Positions 8,363-17,800 of a stretch of 64,000 bases of DNA are shown here, piece after piece. The position numbers and the translations under genes are program-made. Source of the stretch: Pseudoxanthomonas helianthi (GTDB taxonomy: Bacteria; Pseudomonadota; Gammaproteobacteria; Xanthomonadales; Xanthomonadaceae); the NCBI RefSeq assembly GCF_017939625.1, contig NZ_JAGKTC010000001.1, positions 496,413-560,412 of the forward strand, read 5' to 3'. Position 1 is the stretch's first letter. Each line of letters begins with the position of its first letter. The notes below the pieces were generated by a model. That model had not been told where the DNA came from and ran no database searches. It was given only the letters and a program-made list of their open reading frames with translations.

Positions 8363-11146
8363 CTACCCGCGCGAATCGAAATCCAGCCCGCAGTCGTGCG
8401 ATACGCTGGCCACGACGGAACGCGCCGCAGCGACGGCATCGTTCTCGACGACGATGCGGGGCCTGCGGTCCAGCGTGCAAGCCAAGCCTTCGCGCAGGAA
8501 CGTGGCGTGCGCCTGTGCCAGCGATATCCCGGCGTCCTCGCCGAAACACCCCGCCTCGCACAGCGCGACGATCAACGCAGCACTGTTGCGTGGTGCCAAC
8601 AGCGTGGGATGCACCCACGACTCCCGCAGCACGAGGTATTGCAGCAGGAACTCGAGGTCGACCAGGCCGCCCGCCCCCTGCTTCAGGTCGAAGCGCGACG
8701 CGTCGCTGCGATCGAGCTCGGCGCGCATCCGCGCGCGCATGCCGATCACGTCGTCGCGCAACTTCGCCGTGTCGCGCGGACGCGACAGGATCTCCTGGCG
8801 GATCGCGTCGAAGTCGGCCAGCAACGATGCGTCGCCGGCCACGCCGCGTGCGCGGACCAGCGCCTGGTGTTCCCAGGTCCAGGCGCGTTCGCGCTGGTAA
8901 TCGCGATAGCTGGCCAGCGACGACACCAGCATGCTCTTGCTTCCATCCGGACGCAGCCGCGTGTCCACTTCGTACAAGCGGCCGGCGCCGGTCTGCGCGC
9001 CGAGCAGCGCGACCAGCTTCTGCGCCAGCCGCGCATACCAGCGCGTGGCGTCGAGCGGACGTAGGCCTTCGGATTCCGCCTGTGCCGGTGCGTCGTACAG
9101 GAACACCAGGTCGAGGTCCGAACCGAAGCCGAGTTCCTCTCCCCCCAGGCTGCCGTAGCCGATCGCGGCGAAACGTCCGCCGGCGATGCGTCCATGCGCG
9201 GCCACGACCTCGGCCTCGGCCATGCGCAGCACCGCCCGCACCACCGCATCGGCGAGCCAGGCGAGTTGACGGGTACTGTCCTGTGCCGGCTGGCGACCGT
9301 CGAGCGCCGCAAGGGCGACGCGGAAGCTCAATGCCTGGCGGCGCTCGTTGAGCGAACGCAATTGCTGTTCGGCGTCCTCTTCCTGCAATGCCGCTTCGAT
9401 CTCCGCCTGCAGGCCGGCCTGGTCGGGCAGCGGTCCGGCGACACGCGCATCGAGCAGCTCATCGAGCAGCAGCGGATACATCGCCAGGCGTTCGCCCAGC
9501 AGCGCGCTGCGCGCGAGCACGTCGACCAGCCTCGCCAGCGCGCTGGGCTGCTCGTCGAGCAGGGCCAGGTAACTGGTGCGGCGCAGGACGGACTGCAACA
9601 GGCCCAGCGCGCGCTTCAGCGCGGCATCGGGCTGAGCGGAACGCGCGGCCGCTTCGAGCAAGGCGGGCAGCACGCGATCGAGCCGTACTCGCGCAGCGTC
9701 GGACAGCGCGCGCACGCCACCCGACTGGGCGAAATCGCGCAGCAGGGCATCCGCGCTGCCCGCATCGGCGAACCCGGCCGATGCCAGCGTTTCCGTTTCG
9801 CCGCCGTCCGGCAACGCGCGCCAGTACACGGCCAGCGCCCCAGGCTGCATGTCGCGGCGGCGTGGCGCCAGCAACTGGGCGAATTCGGTGGAGACGCGTG
9901 CGCGCACCTCACGCAGTTCGACCAGCAGCGCTTCCCAATCCGCATGGCCCATGCCGATGGCGATGCGCGCGCGATCCGACGCGTCTTCCGGCAACGCATG
10001 GGTTTGCGCGTCGCGCAGCATCTGCAGGCGATTCTCCAGCTTGCGCAGATGGCGATACGCATCCGCCAGCGCCGCGCCATTGCCCGCATCGATCTGTCCG
10101 GCCTGCACCAGCGCCTGCAGCGCGGGCAGCAGGCGGCGTTCGCGCAGGCTCGCTTCGCGACCGCCGCGGATCAGTTGCAAGGCCTGGGCGAGGAATTCGA
10201 TTTCGCGGATGCCGCCGGGCCCGCGCTTGATGTCGTCGGCCAGTTCGCGCCGCGCCACTTCCGCGGCGATGGCCGCCTTCATTTCGCGCAGGCCGTCGAG
10301 CGCGGTGTAGTCCAGGTAACGGCGGTAGACGAACGGACGCAGGCTCTGCAGCCAGGCTTCGCCCGCGGCGATGTCGCCGGCCACCGCGCGCGCCTTCATC
10401 CACGCATAGCGCTCCCAGTCGCGGCCCTCGCGCTGGAAATACTGGTCCATGCCGGCGAACGACAAGGCGACGCGGCCGGCATTGCCGAACGGACGCAGGC
10501 GCAGGTCGACGCGATGGCTGAACCCGTCGGCGGTGGGTTCGTCCAGCAGGCGCGCCAAACGCTGGCCGAGCCGCGCGAAATATTCCTCGGCTGCCAGGGG
10601 GCGCGCGCCATCGGATTCGCCGCCCTGCGCGTAGCAATAGACCAGGTCGATGTCGGAGGAAAAATTCAGTTCGCCGCCACCGAGCTTGCCCAGGCCGAAC
10701 ACCACCAGCCGCTGCATGCTGCCGTCGCTGGCGCGCATCACCCCATGCCGCTGGGCGAATTCGGCTTCCAGCGCGGCCAGGGCGGTCTGCAGGCATCGCT
10801 CCGCCAGCCGCGTGCTGCCGGCGAGGATTTCCTCGACCGGCGCGCCTTCGACCACGTCGCGCCAGACGAGCCGGGTCGATTCGGCAGTGCGATAGCGGCG
10901 CAGGCGTTCCGGCCACGTCGCCGGCGCATCGGCAGTCAGCTCCGGCGACGGCAGCGGCGTAGCCGCATCCGTGGCCAGCTGCGCCAGCAGTTCGGGCTGC
11001 CGGCGCAGGGTTTCGATGGCGAAGTCGCTGGCCACGGCCAGAGCGCCGAGGCGTTCGCGCAGCGACGGGTCGTCGGGCAGTTCGGGCAGGCGCGCCAGGG
11101 CACGGGCGCGCAGGGCGTCGAGTTCGGGGAAGACGGCGGGATCCAC
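8363..11146 (-). CDS. glnE: Bifunctional glutamine synthetase adenylyltransferase/adenylyl-removing enzyme
   Basis: Adenylylates and deadenylylates glutamine synthetase in response to nitrogen status through PII. The 927-residue protein carries two nucleotidyltransferase domains, each with the expected motif: [18 protein letters not shown] in the N-terminal (adenylyl-removing) half and [20 protein letters not shown] in the C-terminal (adenylylating) half. I chose the GTG at 11146 ([17 protein letters not shown]) because the frame upstream looks non-coding and this length fits the family (about 940). A candidate structured RNA and terminator lie just upstream on the same strand, so glnE probably has its own short promoter region between 11147 and 11219. 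Confidence 0.94.
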   Translation of the reverse strand: MDPAVFPELDALRARALARLPELPDDPSLRERLGALAVASDFAIETLRRQPELLAQLATDAATPLPSPELTADAPATWPERLRRYRTAESTRLVWRDVVEGAPVEEILAGSTRLAERCLQTALAALEAEFAQRHGVMRASDGSMQRLVVFGLGKLGGGELNFSSDIDLVYCYAQGGESDGARPLAAEEYFARLGQRLARLLDEPTADGFSHRVDLRLRPFGNAGRVALSFAGMDQYFQREGRDWERYAWMKARAVAGDIAAGEAWLQSLRPFVYRRYLDYTALDGLREMKAAIAAEVARRELADDIKRGPGGIREIEFLAQALQLIRGGREASLRERRLLPALQALVQAGQIDAGNGAALADAYRHLRKLENRLQMLRDAQTHALPEDASDRARIAIGMGHADWEALLVELREVRARVSTEFAQLLAPRRRDMQPGALAVYWRALPDGGETETLASAGFADAGSADALLRDFAQSGGVRALSDAARVRLDRVLPALLEAAARSAQPDAALKRALGLLQSVLRRTSYLALLDEQPSALARLVDVLARSALLGERLAMYPLLLDELLDARVAGPLPDQAGLQAEIEAALQEEDAEQQLRSLNERRQALSFRVALAALDGRQPAQDSTRQLAWLADAVVRAVLRMAEAEVVAAHGRIAGGRFAAIGYGSLGGEELGFGSDLDLVFLYDAPAQAESEGLRPLDATRWYARLAQKLVALLGAQTGAGRLYEVDTRLRPDGSKSMLVSSLASYRDYQRERAWTWEHQALVRARGVAGDASLLADFDAIRQEILSRPRDTAKLRDDVIGMRARMRAELDRSDASRFDLKQGAGGLVDLEFLLQYLVLRESWVHPTLLAPRNSAALIVALCEAGCFGEDAGISLAQAHATFLREGLACTLDRRPRIVVENDAVAAARSVVASVSHDCGLDFDSRG

Positions 11147-11211
11147 GCACGGATTCTGACATGCCGCCCCTGCGCACCAGCCCGCTGCGGGTCGGCCGGC
11201 AAATCGCGGGC

Positions 11212-11376
11212 ATAAAAAAGCCCGCAATGGCGAGGCCAGTTGCGGGCTCTGCTCCCTCCCCCACGTCGGGTAGCGAGCGCATCGTGCTCAGCCGCACACA
11301 ATCTTGCACGCTGCAGTGCAAAACAGTACCGGGGAGTTCAGGGCGACAGGCGAAGCTGAACGCTCTTCGGCCCCGG
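11212..11376 (-). ncRNA. Candidate structured small RNA upstream of glnE
   Basis: On the minus strand this stretch can fold into nested stems: CCGGGG (11371-11376) with CCCCGG (11329-11334), enclosing GTTCAG/CTGAAC (11356-11361 with 11336-11341). A hairpin TTGCAC/GTGCAA follows (11304-11321), then a terminator hairpin (11220-11247) and a T-run. No convincing reading frame is present. I recognise no known RNA family; 4.5S RNA was considered and its conserved loop is absent. The 5' end is a guess, set just after the preceding terminator. Confidence 0.45.
11214..11247 (-). terminator. Rho-independent terminator upstream of glnE
   Basis: The stem GCCCGCAA/TTGCGGGC (11220-11227 with 11240-11247) is followed on the minus strand by six T residues (complement of 11214-11219). 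It ends a leftward transcript that begins upstream of glnE, so it does not belong to an annotated protein gene. Confidence 0.8.
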
Positions 11377-11400
11377 AAAAAAAACCCTCGCGGTGGGTTT
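11377..11400 (-). terminator. Second leftward terminator-like hairpin
   Basis: AAACCC at 11382-11387 pairs with GGGTTT at 11395-11400, and the minus strand continues with a long T-run (complement of 11377-11384). It would end a short leftward transcript arising between here and the peroxidase gene at 11553. The remaining 11401-11552 holds no gene I can support. Confidence 0.5.
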
Positions 11401-11552
11401 CGCGCTGCGGATGACCGACGGATCGACGCCCGCATGGATCACGATCTCGCCCTGCCGAGCCTCAGCCCGACCGGGTTTTTCGAGGGGGAACAAGCCGCCG
11501 CTCCCGCGGCCAACCGGGCTAGGATGACTGGAAGAACGGGGAGAGATCGAGC

Positions 11553-12701
11553 TTGCGGAACATGAGAGGACTCACCTTGGCCGCCGCGGTCCTCGCGTTG
11601 GCAGCGTGCGGTCGCGACAGTGCCGAGCCACCCACGCCGGCAGGCGTCACCGCAGCCACCCGCATCGATTTCGCGCATGTCGCCAATTACGCCGCACCGC
11701 CGCTTCCCGCTTATTTCGACGAGACGGTCGCGGCGCTGGACAACAGCCCGGCGTCCAACCCCATCGATGATCGAGTGGCGACGCTCGGGCGCGTGCTGTT
11801 CCATGATTTGCGCCTGAGCACCAACAACCGCGCTTCGTGCGCCTCCTGCCACCAGCAACGGTTCGGCTTCACCGATCCGATGCGCTTCAGCAACGGGATC
11901 AGCACTGCCGGCACCACCGATTTCCACGCCATGCGGCTCGGCAACCTGCGTTACTGGCAACCGGGAACCACGTTCTGGGACAGGCGCGCCGCCAATGCGG
12001 AGGCGCAGGCGAGCCATCCGCTACACAGCCTGGTCGAGATGGGCTGGAACGAGCCCGCGGGCGGCATCGACGCGCTGATCCGCAAGATGGCGGCGACGGC
12101 CTATTACCCGGAGCTGTTCGCCTGGGCGTTCGGCGACACCACGATCACCGAGCCGCGCATCCAGCAGGCGCTCGCCCAGTTCGTACGTGCGATGGTCTCG
12201 CGGGACAGTCGTTGGGACGCCGGCTATGCGCAGGTCTTCTCCACCACCGCGCCGATGCGGGCGCTGGACGTCGACCTGCCGAATTTCACGCCGGAGGAAA
12301 ACCGCGGCCGGCACCTGTTCATGGCCGGCGTGGACGAAGGCGGCGCCGGCTGCGCATCCTGCCACCTGCCTCCGACCTTCGCCCTGGCAGCGGACGCGCG
12401 CAGCAATGGCCTGGACGACGGAGAGACGCGCCTGTTCAAGGCGCCATCGCTGCGCAGTGTCGGCCTGACCGGGCCCTACATGCACGACGGCCGGTTCGCG
12501 ACCCTGGCGGAAGTGGTCGATTTCTACGCGACCGGTGTGCGCGACGGCCCCGCGCTCGATCCGCGCCTGCGCCAAGGATCCGGGCCACGGCGCCTGGACC
12601 TGAGCGCGGCCGACCGCGCGGCGCTCGTCGCCTTCCTCAAGACGCTTGACGACCCGGTGCTCAGCACCGACCCCCGCTTCGGCGATCCGTTCCGGCGCTA
12701 G
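11553..12701 (+). CDS. Di-haem cytochrome c peroxidase/MauG-family lipoprotein
   Basis: A 382-residue exported protein with a lipoprotein signal (LALAAC, lipidated Cys at residue 19). It carries two haem c sites, CASCH at residues 96-100 and 267-271, and the family segment GPYMHDGRFATLAEVVDFY near the C-terminus. Family members reduce hydrogen peroxide in the periplasm with electrons from cytochromes, or oxidise protein residues (MauG type). The lipid anchor should hold it in the outer or inner membrane. It converges on the beta-propeller lipoprotein gene with a 4-nt CTAG overlap in which both stop codons lie. Confidence 0.92.
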   Translation: MRNMRGLTLAAAVLALAACGRDSAEPPTPAGVTAATRIDFAHVANYAAPPLPAYFDETVAALDNSPASNPIDDRVATLGRVLFHDLRLSTNNRASCASCHQQRFGFTDPMRFSNGISTAGTTDFHAMRLGNLRYWQPGTTFWDRRAANAEAQASHPLHSLVEMGWNEPAGGIDALIRKMAATAYYPELFAWAFGDTTITEPRIQQALAQFVRAMVSRDSRWDAGYAQVFSTTAPMRALDVDLPNFTPEENRGRHLFMAGVDEGGAGCASCHLPPTFALAADARSNGLDDGETRLFKAPSLRSVGLTGPYMHDGRFATLAEVVDFYATGVRDGPALDPRLRQGSGPRRLDLSAADRAALVAFLKTLDDPVLSTDPRFGDPFRR

Positions 12702-14323
12702 CTGGCCCGGATCGCGTACAGAGTCGCGTTGCTGATCGCATAGACCCCGCCGTCGGCACCGATCCAGGTCGGCGTGTAGGCCTGGCCGAGGCCGGAGTTG
12801 AGCCGCACGTTCTGCGAGAACGTGTTCGTGGTGAGGTCCCAGCGATACAGGACGCCGTCTTCGTTGTTGGCGAGGATCGACTTTCGCAGCGGATCCGCGG
12901 CCATGGTGTTGATGCACCATTCGCGCCGCGCCGTGGCCGAGCCGACGTCCAGCGTCGGCCCGAGGATGGTCAGCACCTCGCGCATCACCTGGATGGTCGG
13001 CACGATCGTATCGGCCTGGCTCGCGCCAGGATCGAGGACCGCGAGCTGGTTCAGTCCCGTGCCCGTGTTGACGCCGGCATAGTTGTTGTACTTCTGCGCC
13101 AGCAGATAGGTCGAAGTGCCGGTGTAGGACGGCACCATCGACGCCGGGATCACGCTTGGCGACACGTCCCAGCCGAAGCTGCCCGGTACGCCCACCGGAT
13201 TCAGCAGGGCATCGAACTGCAGCAGCCAGCCGCGCGCGTTGTGGGTTCCGAACGTCCTTTCCAGCACGCCGTAGAACACCCGGCCGTCCGGGCCGACTAC
13301 CGGCGATGCCGTGCCGTCGTCGCTGACGCGCGCCGGAACGCCCAGGTTCGGATCCATCAGCACGACGCTGGCGCGCGTCGCGAGCGTCGTGCTGTCCAGG
13401 GCCAGCAGGACCCCGGTCTGGGTCGTGCCCGGCGCGCCGCGGTTCGCCGCGATATAGACGGTGGTGCCGTCGATCGAGAGCGCCGGCGCGCAATTGAGCA
13501 CCGGCTTCTGGATCGTGGAATCGCCGGCCGCAAGGGCAACGCCGACCCAGATCGCCGTGCCATCCGGCGCGACCCGGGCAACGCCGCTCACCAGCCCGGC
13601 GGGATTCGCTCCGGTCACCTGGAAGCCGAAGAAGACATTGCCTTGCGCGTCCGCGGTAAGCGGCGTGTTGATGAATACACTGCCGTCGAATGCGGCGGGA
13701 TTGGCGTTGTATTGGGCAGTGCCGTAAAAGACCTGCGGCGCCAACGTGCCATTGGGCGCGTCCCCGTCGTTGCGCACCAGCAGCTTGCCGCCAGCGCCCG
13801 GCACATAGAGACGGCCTTGCGCAGTGAGCAGCGGGCTGTAGGGCGGCAGCCAGTTGTGCGGCGGCATCACGTAGTCCGTATCCGCCGACCAGATGAGCGT
13901 GCCGTTCGCGCCGTTGCGGCCTTCGATCCGATAGCCGCCGGTGGCGGTCTTCTTCACCGGAATGACCACGGTGTTGTGGGTCGTCACGACCGGCGAGCCG
14001 TAGTGGGTGAGCAACGCGCCGGCCGGCGTGTATTGCGGGTCGAGATCGACCTTGGTTGTCCAGGCGACGTGCCCCAAGTCCTGCGAGGCGATCGCGCTCG
14101 CCGCCGTGTGCTGCGCATCGCGCCCATAGCCGAACCAGGCGGGGCCGGTCACGGGCGGGGGTGGCGGCGGGGGCGGTGGAGAGGGCGGCGACGGAGCGGG
14201 ACTCGAATTGCCTCCGCCCCCACCGCCACCGCAGGCGGCGAGCGCGATGGACGAAGACAGCATCGCCAGCGCCTGGCGGCGCGAAAGGAGCAAGGGAGGC
14301 GGCGGAACGGGATGGCGGCTCAT
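12698..14323 (-). CDS. PQQ-like beta-propeller lipoprotein
   Basis: A 541-residue predicted lipoprotein. The signal ends in IALAAC followed by a run of seven Gly, then a Pro-rich linker of about 25 residues, then repeats typical of quinoprotein-like beta-propellers (for example VFYGTAQYN, LLALDSTTLATRASVVL, SPVVGPDGRVFYGVLE). No PQQ-binding residues can be assigned with confidence, so an enzymatic role is not established. The ATG at 14323 is chosen because the signal peptide follows it directly; an in-frame ATG at 14452 would add residues overlapping groL. It follows groL on the same strand, separated by a terminator. Confidence 0.75.
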   Translation of the reverse strand: MSRHPVPPPPLLLSRRQALAMLSSSIALAACGGGGGGGNSSPAPSPPSPPPPPPPPPVTGPAWFGYGRDAQHTAASAIASQDLGHVAWTTKVDLDPQYTPAGALLTHYGSPVVTTHNTVVIPVKKTATGGYRIEGRNGANGTLIWSADTDYVMPPHNWLPPYSPLLTAQGRLYVPGAGGKLLVRNDGDAPNGTLAPQVFYGTAQYNANPAAFDGSVFINTPLTADAQGNVFFGFQVTGANPAGLVSGVARVAPDGTAIWVGVALAAGDSTIQKPVLNCAPALSIDGTTVYIAANRGAPGTTQTGVLLALDSTTLATRASVVLMDPNLGVPARVSDDGTASPVVGPDGRVFYGVLERTFGTHNARGWLLQFDALLNPVGVPGSFGWDVSPSVIPASMVPSYTGTSTYLLAQKYNNYAGVNTGTGLNQLAVLDPGASQADTIVPTIQVMREVLTILGPTLDVGSATARREWCINTMAADPLRKSILANNEDGVLYRWDLTTNTFSQNVRLNSGLGQAYTPTWIGADGGVYAISNATLYAIRAS

Positions 14324-14371
14324 CGCGCAGGCATGCTCCTTCGGTTCGATGCGGCGCACTCTGCCGCAAAC

Positions 14372-14400
14372 ACGAAGCCCGGCACAAGGCCGGGCTTCGT
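14372..14400 (-). terminator. Terminator after groL
   Basis: An 11-bp stem ACGAAGCCCGG with its complement (14372-14382 and 14390-14400) lies 27 nt past the groL stop codon. The following minus-strand sequence GTGTTTG is only weakly T-rich, so termination could be partial. Confidence 0.65.
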
Positions 14401-14426
14401 GGTCGAGCTTGGCGGAGGGCGCCGGA

Positions 14427-16085
<1,659 letters not shown>

Positions 16086-16121
16086 TCAGTAGGAATGAGT
16101 TCTGTGGGAGACGAAGGGCGA

Positions 16122-16409
16122 TCAGAGGATCGCGAAGATGTCGTCTTCCTTGACCACCAGCAGTTCCTGGCCATCCAGCTTCACTTCGGTGCCGCTGTAC
16201 TTGCCGAACAGGACCTTGTCGCCGACCTTGACCTGCGGCGCGCGCACGTTGCCGTTATCGAGCACCTTGCCGGCGCCGACGGCGATGACCTCGCCCTTGA
16301 TCGGCTTTTCAGTGGCCGAATCCGGGATCACGATGCCGCCCGCGGACAGCTTCTCTTCTTCCATGCGCTTGATGACCACGCGGTCGTACAGCGGCTTGAT
16401 GTTGGACAT
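16122..16409 (-). CDS. groES: Co-chaperonin GroES (10 kDa)
   Basis: A 95-residue lid of the GroEL chamber. It begins [19 protein letters not shown] and includes the mobile loop ([19 protein letters not shown]), where the hydrophobic GIVI binds GroEL, and the roof segment [12 protein letters not shown]. An AGAGG ribosome site precedes the ATG. It is the first gene of the groES-groL operon. Confidence 0.99.
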   Translation of the reverse strand: MSNIKPLYDRVVIKRMEEEKLSAGGIVIPDSATEKPIKGEVIAVGAGKVLDNGNVRAPQVKVGDKVLFGKYSGTEVKLDGQELLVVKEDDIFAIL

Positions 16410-16452
16410 GGCAACCTCTGCAAATGGTTGATTGTTGGGGAAAAACCCGGCG

Positions 16453-16482
16453 ATTTTAGCAGTCGGGCAAGCCGAGTGCCAG
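16453..16482 (-). promoter_or_regulatory. Putative sigma-70 promoter of groESL
   Basis: On the minus strand a -10 TAAAAT (16458-16453) follows a -35-like CTGGCA (16482-16477) with an 18-nt spacer, about 45-75 nt before the groES ATG. The -10 and -35 boxes lie within the CIRCE-like repeat. I see no convincing sigma-32 hexamers. Confidence 0.55.
16456..16482. promoter_or_regulatory. CIRCE-like operator (HrcA site) of groESL
   Basis: TTAGCAGTC, nine spacer bases, GAGTGCCAG. Against the CIRCE consensus TTAGCACTC-N9-GAGTGCTAA the left arm matches 8 of 9 and the right arm 7 of 9, with the exact spacer. In bacteria with HrcA this site represses chaperonin genes at normal temperature. hrcA itself is not in the window. 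Confidence 0.8.
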
Positions 16483-17014
16483 AATCGCGGACGAAGAAAC
16501 CGGGCAAAGCCCGGGGTGCCATGGAGATGGGGCGGCCAGACCGGCTTTCAAGGGGGCGACGGCAATGGCGCACCAACCCGAGGGGAACATCCGTCGCGCA
16601 GCTCACCTGTCCGATGGCAGGTCACCGTGAAATGCGGGTCGCCAAACAAAAGAGCGCACATGACGAGTCATGTGCGCTCCGAGGGAACTGGGGAACATCC
16701 ATTTGCGGTGAATCCAAACCTGCGCCACTCCCGCCGCCGACATCCTGTCTGCCAGCGTCCTTGCCGGCGTGCATAGAAATAGCCCCGGGAAAGGAGTCTG
16801 GGAAGCCGAATTCTGCAACAGGCAGCTCAAAAACCAGCCAGTTCCAGTACCGATAACATTAGTACCCCGTTGTTTTTATTCGCCTTCCTAAAACTTTGGA
16901 TACCACAAGCGAACATCCTGCGCCTATTATTGCTCACCTGGTTATTATTGGTAGCGAAAAACACGCCGCCACCACCCGCGACCCGCAATGGGGAAGCGGT
17001 AGCAGAGAACACCC
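16483..17014. other. Long AT-richer intergenic region between groES and the XRE gene
   Basis: No protein gene can be supported here. The stretch 16800-16960 is much richer in A and T than its surroundings. It holds a direct repeat of TATTATTG (16925-16932 and 16943-16950) and one of AGTACC (16846-16851 and 16861-16866), which could be operators of the XRE regulator at 17015. A leftward terminator lies at 16644-16679, so a short leftward transcript probably arises in this region. Confidence 0.5.
16644..16679 (-). terminator. Strong leftward rho-independent terminator
   Basis: A perfect 13-bp stem GAGCGCACATGAC with its complement and a 2-nt loop (16652-16679) is followed on the minus strand by CTTTTGTTT. 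No protein gene on that strand ends here, so it points to a short RNA or unrecognised small gene starting between 16680 and 17014. Confidence 0.8.
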
Positions 17015-17410
17015 ATGACCCCACAGGAACGCATTCGCCTGGCCCGCCGCTCGGCCGGCCTGTCGCAAAACCAGCTGGCCAAGATGGTCGGCGTGCAGCG
17101 CAGCGCGGTCAGCCATTGGGAAGCCCCCAACGGCAAGAGTCCCAGCGTGGCGCACCTGCGCGAAGTCGCCCTGGCCACGTCCAGCCAGTTCGAATGGCTG
17201 GCCACCGGCCGCGGCAGCATGACCCTGCTGAAGGAAACCGCGCTGGATTCCATCGCCACGGCCGAGGCCATCCTGGTGGAGGATCCGACCGAATTCCGCT
17301 TGGTGCTGGCCTTTCGCGAAGCGCCCCTGCGCGCGCGGGTGGCGATGCTGGAAGTGATGGAAGCCCTCGCCACGCAGCGTACCGGCCGGAGCCGTCGCAC
17401 GGCGCCCTGA
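17015..17410 (+). CDS. XRE-family transcriptional regulator
   Basis: A 131-residue protein with an N-terminal Cro/CI-type helix-turn-helix (residues about 4-60: IRLARRSAGLSQNQLAKMVGV, then RSAVSHWEAP as recognition helix). The C-terminal half is helical with no recognised ligand domain. Such proteins repress by binding palindromes or direct repeats; the upstream AT-rich region with repeated TATTATTG is a candidate autoregulatory site. Target genes are unknown. cutA follows 57 nt downstream but has its own -10-like element. Confidence 0.85.
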   Translation: MTPQERIRLARRSAGLSQNQLAKMVGVQRSAVSHWEAPNGKSPSVAHLREVALATSSQFEWLATGRGSMTLLKETALDSIATAEAILVEDPTEFRLVLAFREAPLRARVAMLEVMEALATQRTGRSRRTAP

Positions 17411-17455
17411 GCGGGCGTTCGGGACTTGCCGCCGGTCCGGAAAAAGGCGGTCTGC

Positions 17456-17461
17456 GATAAT
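17456..17461 (+). promoter_or_regulatory. Putative -10 element of cutA
   Basis: GATAAT lies 6 nt before the cutA ATG, which predicts a leaderless transcript. A matching -35 box is not evident. Confidence 0.4.
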
Positions 17462-17467
17462 CCGCCG

Positions 17468-17800
17468 ATGCCCGTCGTCATCGCCTTCTGCACCTGTCCG
17501 GACACCGGCAGCGCCGCCCGCATCGCCGCTGCGCTGGTCGAGGAACGGCTGGCAGCCTGCGTGAACCGGCTACCCGGGGTAGCCTCCACCTATCGCTGGC
17601 AGGGGCGAATCGAACAGGCCGATGAGGTCCTCTTGCTGATCAAGACCACCGCCGACTGCCTGCCGGCACTGCGGCAGCGCCTGCCGCAGCTGCACCCGTA
17701 CGAACTGCCGGAGCTGGTTGCGGTCGAAGCCACCGGCGGCCTGCCGGCCTACCTGGACTGGGTCGCCGCCGAGACCCGCCCCGACGAGCGAAACGAATGA
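17468..17800 (+). CDS. cutA: CutA family divalent-cation tolerance protein
   Basis: A 110-residue small trimeric protein of the CutA1 family. Visible hallmarks are FCTCPDTGSAARIAAALVEERLAACVN near the N-terminus, the central YRWQGRIEQADEVLLLIKTT and the HPYELPELVA segment. The family was linked to copper tolerance in Escherichia coli, though its molecular role is unsettled. The stop overlaps the dsbD start as ATGA, and cutA-dsbD linkage is common in Proteobacteria, consistent with a shared transcript. Confidence 0.95.
   Translation: MPVVIAFCTCPDTGSAARIAAALVEERLAACVNRLPGVASTYRWQGRIEQADEVLLLIKTTADCLPALRQRLPQLHPYELPELVAVEATGGLPAYLDWVAAETRPDERNE

Noticed and set aside
11212..11400. 4.5S (signal recognition particle) RNA
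   Set aside because: The conserved GGTCCGGAAGGAAGCAGCC-type loop is absent.
16846..16866. LexA box of the TTAGTA..TACTAA type upstream of the XRE gene
   Set aside because: AGTACC occurs as a direct repeat, not the inverted arrangement a LexA site would need.
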